Source of the DNA: Spirochaetales bacterium
GTDB taxonomy: Bacteria; Spirochaetota; Spirochaetia; SZUA-6; DRHE01
DNA length: 7,104 nt
Direction of reading: 5' to 3'
Assembly (NCBI GenBank): GCA_016935715.1
Contig: JAFGQJ010000198.1
Span: 1-7,104, forward strand
In this document: piece after piece, positions 1 through 5,178 of the stretch
How positions within the stretch are numbered: position 1 is the first letter of the stretch
How the letters are laid out: every line of letters begins with the position of its first letter
The notes under the pieces: generated by a model
The model's database searches: none
What the model was told of the DNA's origin: nothing
Seen by the model: only the letters and a program-made list of their open reading frames with translations
Made by a program: the position numbers and the translations under genes

Positions 1-3
1 GGC

Positions 4-9
4 TATAAA
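4..9 (+). promoter_or_regulatory. possible -10 element of the operon promoter
   Basis: TATAAA sits in a short AT-rich patch within otherwise GC-rich sequence, about 115 bases before the first gene. It matches the sigma-70 -10 consensus at five of six bases. The matching -35 would lie before the window, so only half of the promoter can be judged. A 9-nt palindrome, GGGTAACCC at 14-22, covers the expected transcription start and could be an operator half or chance. If this is the promoter, the 5' leader is about 105 nt. Confidence 0.25.
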
Positions 10-44
10 TTTAGGGTAACCCGCTCATCGAAGACAGCTCGAGC

Positions 45-89
45 CTGAGTGGCATGCGTCTGAGCGGAAAGCGTCGGAGCGGCTTGCGC
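45..89 (+). repeat. three imperfect 15-nt tandem units in the leader
   Basis: Three consecutive 15-nt units can be aligned: CTGAGTGGCATGCGT (45-59), CTGAGCGGAAAGCGT (60-74) and CGGAGCGGCTTGCGC (75-89). The shared core is C-x-GAG-x-GG, then three variable bases, then GCG. The last unit runs into the 10-bp palindrome GCCGTACGGC (88-97). The array lies in the untranslated leader just ahead of the Shine-Dalgarno. A period of 15 keeps one reading frame, so it may be coding (a short basic ORF, 54-119) or an RNA or protein binding site. Its function is unknown. Confidence 0.5.
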
Positions 90-111
90 CGTACGGCCGA
101 GAAAAAAAGAC

Positions 112-116
112 AGGGG
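112..116 (+). promoter_or_regulatory. Shine-Dalgarno of the 1329-residue envelope gene
   Basis: AGGGG lies 6 nt before the ATG at 123, followed by an A-rich spacer (TAAAAA). It is the strongest and best-spaced ribosome site in the window. Together with the signal peptide that begins at this ATG, it fixes the start of the gene. Confidence 0.7.
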
Positions 117-122
117 TAAAAA

Positions 123-3100
123 ATGAAACAGAAAGTGTATGTGCTCGTCGTGCTGATTACTCTGGCGTCGATACCCGCCTTTGCATACAATCCCGCACCG
201 GGAAGCGTCACTCTTCCCTTCGACCTGTTTTCCCCGGTCTTCCTGGCCGGAGGGGCCAACTCGGTTGCCGAGGGAATACCCGCTGCCTCCGTGTTGAATC
301 CCGCGGCCGCGGGGGATACCCAGCGGTTTACGATCGACGTCAGCTACCTCGGCCTGTTTGGTACCGAGGCCCCGGATTCGGGCTGGAACGCTCACGCGGC
401 GAACGGAGCGTTCATCTGGCCGACCCGGGCCGGCGTGCTCAGCGCCGGAGTGCGTTACCTGGCGACGGATTTCGACGCGATCGAGTTGGGAAGCCACTTC
501 GGCGCCCACGTGGCGTTTGCCAAGGACCTGTTTCCGAAACTGCTCGTGGGACTGGGCCTGCAGGGCCAGTACGGTCCCGAGGACTGGGGGTTGGCCGCCG
601 ATCTGGGATTCATCCATCTGCCGGGCGACGTGCGCGTCCTCAAGGACCTGCGCTGGGGGATTGCCATGCGCGGGCTGGGCAAGGAGATGGTGCCGGCCGA
701 CGCCTCCCCGGCTCCCTCATACACCGGTCTGTATCCTTCCTTCACCCCTGCGGCGGGATTGAGCTTCGACCTGCTGCAGCGGGAGAAGCTGATCTGGTCC
801 TGGCACTCGGATGTTTCCCTGCCGAGCTTTCAAAATCTCACGCTGAACCTGGGAACCGAGCTGGCCATCGTCGACCGGGTGTTCCTGCACTTGGGCAGCA
901 CGATCGCGGTGGACGAGTTCGGCTCCGGCGATATGCGAGTGCCCGTTTCTTTCGGAGCCTCGGTCAAGCTGGGTGCCTCGGTCAAGGAAAGCCAGAGCGA
1001 GGTAAAGATCACTGCCGCCGCTGCCCCGCTGTACAGCAACATCTGGGGTGCCGGAGCAGGAGTCAACCTGGCCGTGGGACTGATCGATCGGCAGGCCCCG
1101 GAGATCATGCTGAACACCGACCAGCAGTACATCTCCCCGAACTTCGATGGAATTCAGGATGATCTGGTCAAATCACTGAGCATAACCGACCAGCGATTCG
1201 TGAAGGGATTTCGTTTCCTGGTCCTGGACGAGCAGGGAAACCAGGTTCGTGAGATAGTCAACAAGGACGAGAGACCGGAAAACGTCACCTTCAAAAACGT
1301 GCTGGCCCGCCTGGCCTACGTGAAGACCGGCATCACCGTGCCGGAGGGAATCCGCTGGGACGGCCGCTCCGATTCGGGGGCCGTCGTTTCCGACGGAACC
1401 TACACCTTCAAGGTGGAAGCCTGGGATGACAACGACAACAGGGGAGAGAGCGCATCCGGAACGGTGATCGTGGACAACACCGTCCCCCAGGTCACGGCGG
1501 GGGCCCCTTATCTCATCTTCTCGCCGAACAACGACGGCAACAAGGACACGCTGCCGATCGAGCAGAACGGTTCACAGGAGGTGCTCTGGCGCGCGTCCGT
1601 GAGCGATGCCGGGGGGCAGGAGGTAGCCTCGTTCAGCTGGGAAAACAGCGAACCCGGATCGTTCGCGTGGGACGGCACCAACGACGAGGGGATACTCTCC
1701 CCGGACGGGGTGTACTCCTACCGGATCGGTGCCACGGATCTGGCCGGCAACACCTCCGAGACCTCCATCGGCAACATCCTGATCGACACCCAGGCCACCC
1801 CGATCAACATCACCATCAGCGATTCCTACTTCTCGCCCAACGGCGACGGGAGCAAGGACTCCGTCCAGTTTACCCTGGGAGTGCCGGTCACCACCGGGAT
1901 CGAGAAATGGCAGCTGCAGGTGGTCGGCGAAGCCGGCGGGGCGGGGAGAACCTTCAGCGGCACCCGCACGATCTCCGACACGATCGTGTTCGACGGCCGG
2001 GGTGACCAAGGCAACGTGCTTGCGGAGGATACCTACACCGGTCATCTGGAAGTTCTCTATGAAAACGGGAACAATCCCAAGGCGGTTTCGCCTCAATTCA
2101 CCATCGACCTGACTCCGCCCTCGGCCACGGTCAGCGCGGACCTGGCCATCTTCTCCCCCGACGGGGACGGAAACAAGGACGTGGTCACCCTCTACCAGGA
2201 GAGCTCGGAGGAAACCCTCTGGAGCGGCACCATAGAGGATATCGACGGCCGCAGCGTGCGCACCTACTCCTGGCGGGGAAGAGCCGACGCCAAGATCGAG
2301 TGGGGCGGCCGGGCCGACGAGGGGGAGCTGGTCGCAGACGGGATCTACTTCTACTCTCTGGACGCGACCGACCGGGCGGGCAACGCCGGCGGCTCGAAGA
2401 AGGTCCGCTTCGAGATCAACACCCAGGCAACGGAGGTTTTCGTTTCCGCGGATCTGAGCCTGTTCAGTCCGAACGCCGACGGCGTCAAGGACAGGATCAC
2501 GATCCAGCCAAGGCTGAAGGTCACCGAGGGGGTGTCCCGCTACGAGCTGCGGATTCTCGATGCGAGCGGCAAAATACTCCGGAGGGTCGAAGGCCAGAAC
2601 CGGCCTCCCCAGGATTTCGCCTGGGACGGGCTGGACGGAAGCGGGAGAAGATTGCCGGACGGAGACTACCAGGCGGAGCTGATCCTGGATTACCAGAAGG
2701 GAGACCACCACGAGGTGCGCACCTCGGTCTTCAAAATCGATACCGGGGCGCCGACCATCGAGGTCTCGGCCCAGTACAGCCTGTTCAGCCCCGACGGGGA
2801 TGAGCTGAAAGACAAGCTGCCCATCAGCCAGAGCTCCAGCGAAGAGTCTCTCTGGGAAGGGGAGTTCCGCAATGCGAAGGGCCAGGTGGTGCGCAGCTTC
2901 TACTGGAAGGGCAAAGCCCAGGATTTCCAGTGGGACGGGAAGGACGAGAACGGGAACAAGATCCCGGACGGCTCCTACAGCTACACGATCCGCAGCACCG
3001 ATCAGGCGGGAAACAGCGTTTCCAGGGAACTGCGGGGCCTGCAGATCGATACCAGGGTGACCTCGGTATTCGTGACGGCCTCCGGCGACGGCTTCAGCCC

Positions 3101-4112
3101 CAACGGTGATGACTTCGCCGACTCCATGGAGTTCAAGCCCTATGTGGGCCTGGCCGAGGGCATCCAGTCCTGGTCCCTCGAGATGGTGCACGAGCAGGAG
3201 GGCGTGCAGAAGACCTTCAGCGGCAGCGGTGCGGTGCCCGCCGTGATCAACTGGGACGGGCGGAGCAACGGCAGCCTGGCCAGGGAGGGAGTGTATACGG
3301 CGGTGATGACGGTCGGCTACCTGAAGGGAAACAGACCCCAGGCCAAGAGCACGCCCTTCAAACTGGACGTGTCCCCTCCGCAGATCGACCTGTCGGTCTC
3401 CCCGCAGCCCTTCTCGCCGGACAACGACGGCGTGGACGACGAGCTGTTCATCACGATGAAGGTTACGGATCTGTCTCCCGTCGAGGAATGGCGTCTGGAG
3501 ATCCTGGATCCCGTGGGCAGCGCGTTCCTGTCCTACACGGGCAAGGGCATGCCTTCCGAGCGCATTCTCTGGGACGGCCTGTCCGACACCGGTGAGCTCG
3601 TCCAATCGGCGGAGGACTATACCCTCAGGGTCACGATTCGGGACAAACAGCGCAATGCCCTCACGGCGGAAAACCTGATCCCGGTGGACGTGCTGGTGAT
3701 CAGGGAAGGGGACAAACTGAAGATCCGCATCGCCAGTATCACCTTCCCGCCGAACTCGGCGGATCTGGCTGCGGTTACGGACATCGAGAAGGCCGCCCGC
3801 AATGACAAGACCCTGCGGAGACTGTTCGAGATCTTCAAGAAGTACAGCGCCTATCAGATACGTATCGAAGGGCACGCCAACATCACCCGTTATTGGAGCG
3901 AAGCGGAGGCCCGGAAAGAGAATGAGGAAGAGCTCATTCCCCTGTCCCTGGACCGGGCGGAAGCGGTCAAGCGTGCGCTGGTGATGCTCGGTCTGGACGG
4001 CGGCCGCATATCCGTTGTCGGGCTGGGCGGCTCGGCCCCCATCGTTCCTTTCGACGATGAGGAGAACCGCTGGAAAAACCGGCGGGTGGAGTTTATCCTG
4101 ATCAAGCGGTAG
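123..4112 (+). CDS. outer-membrane barrel / Ig-repeat rod / OmpA-like envelope protein
   Basis: This 1329-residue protein has no established name that I recognise. Residues 1-21 are a signal peptide (KQK, hydrophobic core, cleavage after AFA). Residues 22 to about 325 are a run of short amphipathic strands beginning with a FSPVFLAGGANS...LNPAA segment, resembling FadL/PorV-type outer-membrane barrels. Residues 337 to about 1195 hold eight Ig-like (FlgD/CHU_C-like) units. Each opens with an [FI]SP[ND]xD motif (337, 466, 570, 677, 781, 888, 991, 1097) and has an internal WDG or variant (W412, W516, F623, W727, W834, W937, W1044, W1150). Residues 1198-1329 form an OmpA-like domain with LSLDRAEAV (R1268) and NRRVEF (1319-1324), but GHAN (1250-1253) replaces the usual GHTD. 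The likely role is structural: anchored in the outer membrane, spanning the periplasm and approaching peptidoglycan. This is inferred from architecture. mltG follows after 12 nt. An entirely extracellular rod is the main alternative. Confidence 0.85.
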   Translation: MKQKVYVLVVLITLASIPAFAYNPAPGSVTLPFDLFSPVFLAGGANSVAEGIPAASVLNPAAAGDTQRFTIDVSYLGLFGTEAPDSGWNAHAANGAFIWPTRAGVLSAGVRYLATDFDAIELGSHFGAHVAFAKDLFPKLLVGLGLQGQYGPEDWGLAADLGFIHLPGDVRVLKDLRWGIAMRGLGKEMVPADASPAPSYTGLYPSFTPAAGLSFDLLQREKLIWSWHSDVSLPSFQNLTLNLGTELAIVDRVFLHLGSTIAVDEFGSGDMRVPVSFGASVKLGASVKESQSEVKITAAAAPLYSNIWGAGAGVNLAVGLIDRQAPEIMLNTDQQYISPNFDGIQDDLVKSLSITDQRFVKGFRFLVLDEQGNQVREIVNKDERPENVTFKNVLARLAYVKTGITVPEGIRWDGRSDSGAVVSDGTYTFKVEAWDDNDNRGESASGTVIVDNTVPQVTAGAPYLIFSPNNDGNKDTLPIEQNGSQEVLWRASVSDAGGQEVASFSWENSEPGSFAWDGTNDEGILSPDGVYSYRIGATDLAGNTSETSIGNILIDTQATPINITISDSYFSPNGDGSKDSVQFTLGVPVTTGIEKWQLQVVGEAGGAGRTFSGTRTISDTIVFDGRGDQGNVLAEDTYTGHLEVLYENGNNPKAVSPQFTIDLTPPSATVSADLAIFSPDGDGNKDVVTLYQESSEETLWSGTIEDIDGRSVRTYSWRGRADAKIEWGGRADEGELVADGIYFYSLDATDRAGNAGGSKKVRFEINTQATEVFVSADLSLFSPNADGVKDRITIQPRLKVTEGVSRYELRILDASGKILRRVEGQNRPPQDFAWDGLDGSGRRLPDGDYQAELILDYQKGDHHEVRTSVFKIDTGAPTIEVSAQYSLFSPDGDELKDKLPISQSSSEESLWEGEFRNAKGQVVRSFYWKGKAQDFQWDGKDENGNKIPDGSYSYTIRSTDQAGNSVSRELRGLQIDTRVTSVFVTASGDGFSPNGDDFADSMEFKPYVGLAEGIQSWSLEMVHEQEGVQKTFSGSGAVPAVINWDGRSNGSLAREGVYTAVMTVGYLKGNRPQAKSTPFKLDVSPPQIDLSVSPQPFSPDNDGVDDELFITMKVTDLSPVEEWRLEILDPVGSAFLSYTGKGMPSERILWDGLSDTGELVQSAEDYTLRVTIRDKQRNALTAENLIPVDVLVIREGDKLKIRIASITFPPNSADLAAVTDIEKAARNDKTLRRLFEIFKKYSAYQIRIEGHANITRYWSEAEARKENEEELIPLSLDRAEAVKRALVMLGLDGGRISVVGLGGSAPIVPFDDEENRWKNRRVEFILIKR
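1518..3410 (+). repeat. three A-B Ig-domain pairs, period about 211 residues
   Basis: Within the envelope gene, six Ig-like units alternate between two subtypes. A units start at residues 466, 677 and 888. They carry S(S/Q)E-x-LW near the start, a central WDG (WGG in A2) and [AS]TDxAGN. B units start at residues 570, 781 and 991. They carry a segment of the form [TE]GIxxW (GVSRYEL in B2) and a later Y-x-x-G[ND] followed by F-x-[IL]D. Pair starts at bases 1518, 2151 and 2784 are exactly 633 bases apart; the third pair ends near 3410. Identity is clear in protein but weak in DNA, so the duplications are old. Units at residues 337 and 1097 flank the array and are more divergent. The N/D-x-D-x-x-x-D pattern opening most units looks like a calcium-binding loop (inference). 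Confidence 0.8.
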
Positions 4113-4124
4113 CGCACGCAGGAC

Positions 4125-5165
4125 ATGGCAACAAGACTCTTCAGGGGGATCCTGGCGGTCCTCATGGCTGCTCTGTTTCTGCTCGCCGGAGGTGGAGCCT
4201 GCATCTATTATCTCAACTCTGCCTCCCCGGAGATACCGGCCGAGGGGACCGCGTTCAAGGTGCTCAAAGGAGAGAACCTGTCAACGATCGCCGAACGGCT
4301 GGATCGGGAGGCTCTGATCCGGTCGCACACCCTGCTCATTCTCTTCAGCAAGTTGAACAAGACCGAGACCTCCTTCAAGAACGGCTATTTCCGCATCCTG
4401 CCGGGAGACTCGATGGTCGACATTCACAACCTGCTCGTGTCCGGCTACCAGGAGCAGGTCAAGCTGACCATCCCGGAGGGCTGGACGTTGAAAAAGACGG
4501 CCGCATATCTGGAGGAGAAGGGGATCACCGGCAGCGAAGAGTTCCTGGAGGCGGCCTCCTCCCGATCCCTGCTCGATCAGTTCGGGATCCCTGCGGACAA
4601 CATGGAAGGATACCTTTTCCCCGACACCTACTACTTCCCCCGCGGGTATCCGGCCTACGGTGTGGTGGAGGAGATGGCCGAGAACATGTTCGAGAGGCTG
4701 GCCGGGATCGCTCCCCAGGCGCTCCAGTGGGAGCGGGATCGTCTGCACCGGCGCATCATCATGGCCTCGATCGTGGAGCGGGAGTATCGGAGAGCCGAAG
4801 AGGCCCCTCTGATCGCTTCGGTGTTCTACAACCGGCTTCAGTTCAACATCGGGCTGGAATCCTGCGCAACGCTGGGCTACATCATCACGGATATCCAGAA
4901 CAAGCCGCATCCCGAATACCTGAGCGCCGAGGACAAGCGCATCGACTCCCCGTACAACACCTACAGGTGGGCCGGGCTGCCTCCGGGGCCGATCTCCAAT
5001 CCCGGGGCCGTGGCTCTGAAGGCCGCCTTCTACCCGGCGGAGACGGATTACTACTACTTCGTGCTGAAAAATCCGCAGACCGGGGAACACCATTTTTCGG
5101 AGAACCTCCAGGAGCACAACTGGGCAAAGTACTATTATCTGAAAGGGGTGGGAGCGGGAGGCTAG
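4125..5165 (+). CDS. mltG: endolytic murein transglycosylase MltG (YceG family)
   Basis: MltG cuts nascent peptidoglycan glycan strands at the outer face of the inner membrane and helps set their final length. At 346 residues it is normal for the family. Residues 1-30 are a signal anchor (ATRLFR, then a hydrophobic stretch). Residues about 42-105 form the LysM-like subdomain (FKVLKGENLSTIAERL). Residues about 113-346 are the catalytic domain, with IPEGW (116-120), EGYLFPDTY (161-169), ASIVERE (214-220, whose glutamates match the catalytic IVEKE of E. coli MltG), SVFYNRL (232-238), SPYNTYRWAGLPPGPISNPG (275-294) and HHFSENLQEHN (322-332). One difference is LESCATLGYII (244-254), where the usual LQ[ST]DPT segment has Cys instead of Asp. 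The ATG is chosen because it keeps the basic residues before the membrane helix. AGGA lies only 1 nt away, so translation probably depends on coupling to the gene 12 nt upstream. Confidence 0.95.
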   Translation: MATRLFRGILAVLMAALFLLAGGGACIYYLNSASPEIPAEGTAFKVLKGENLSTIAERLDREALIRSHTLLILFSKLNKTETSFKNGYFRILPGDSMVDIHNLLVSGYQEQVKLTIPEGWTLKKTAAYLEEKGITGSEEFLEAASSRSLLDQFGIPADNMEGYLFPDTYYFPRGYPAYGVVEEMAENMFERLAGIAPQALQWERDRLHRRIIMASIVEREYRRAEEAPLIASVFYNRLQFNIGLESCATLGYIITDIQNKPHPEYLSAEDKRIDSPYNTYRWAGLPPGPISNPGAVALKAAFYPAETDYYYFVLKNPQTGEHHFSENLQEHNWAKYYYLKGVGAGG

Positions 5166-5178
5166 CTGGCGCACGTTG
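5156..5178 (+). promoter_or_regulatory. distant Shine-Dalgarno and TTG start of dnaG
   Basis: GGGAGG (5156-5161), within the last codons of mltG, is the only plausible ribosome site. It ends 14 nt before the TTG at 5176, longer than ideal. No ATG or GTG exists in frame between the upstream stop TGA at 5140-5142 and this TTG. The encoded start RIPDHILAQI matches the usual beginning of bacterial primases. The next Met, residue 17, would delete a conserved helix. The start is therefore a real TTG and probably a weak one. Confidence 0.75.

Noticed and set aside
1..48. Frame open from the window edge to TGA 46-48, possibly the 3' end of an upstream gene
   Set aside because: Only 15 codons are visible with no recognisable motif, and the AT-rich TATAAATTT start looks more like a promoter. 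It cannot be decided from this window.
88..97. Palindrome GCCGTACGGC as a terminator
   Set aside because: It is followed by an A run, not T, on the plus strand, and the stem is only about 3-4 pairs once a loop is allowed.
1572..3875. 767-codon open frame on the minus strand opposite the Ig-repeat gene
   Set aside because: It is codon-aligned with the sense gene, so stops would need TTA, CTA or TCA sense codons, which this GC-rich gene avoids. Its apparent repeats mirror the sense repeats, and it shows no recognisable domain or ribosome site.
4185..4202. Possible lipobox (GGGAC, Cys26) in MltG
   Set aside because: Residues before Cys are a poor lipobox. The family is held by an uncleaved membrane helix, and the following residues IYYL continue the hydrophobic segment.
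4281..5174. 297-codon minus-strand open frame over mltG
   Set aside because: It has the same codon-aligned shadow explanation, and mltG on the plus strand is certain.
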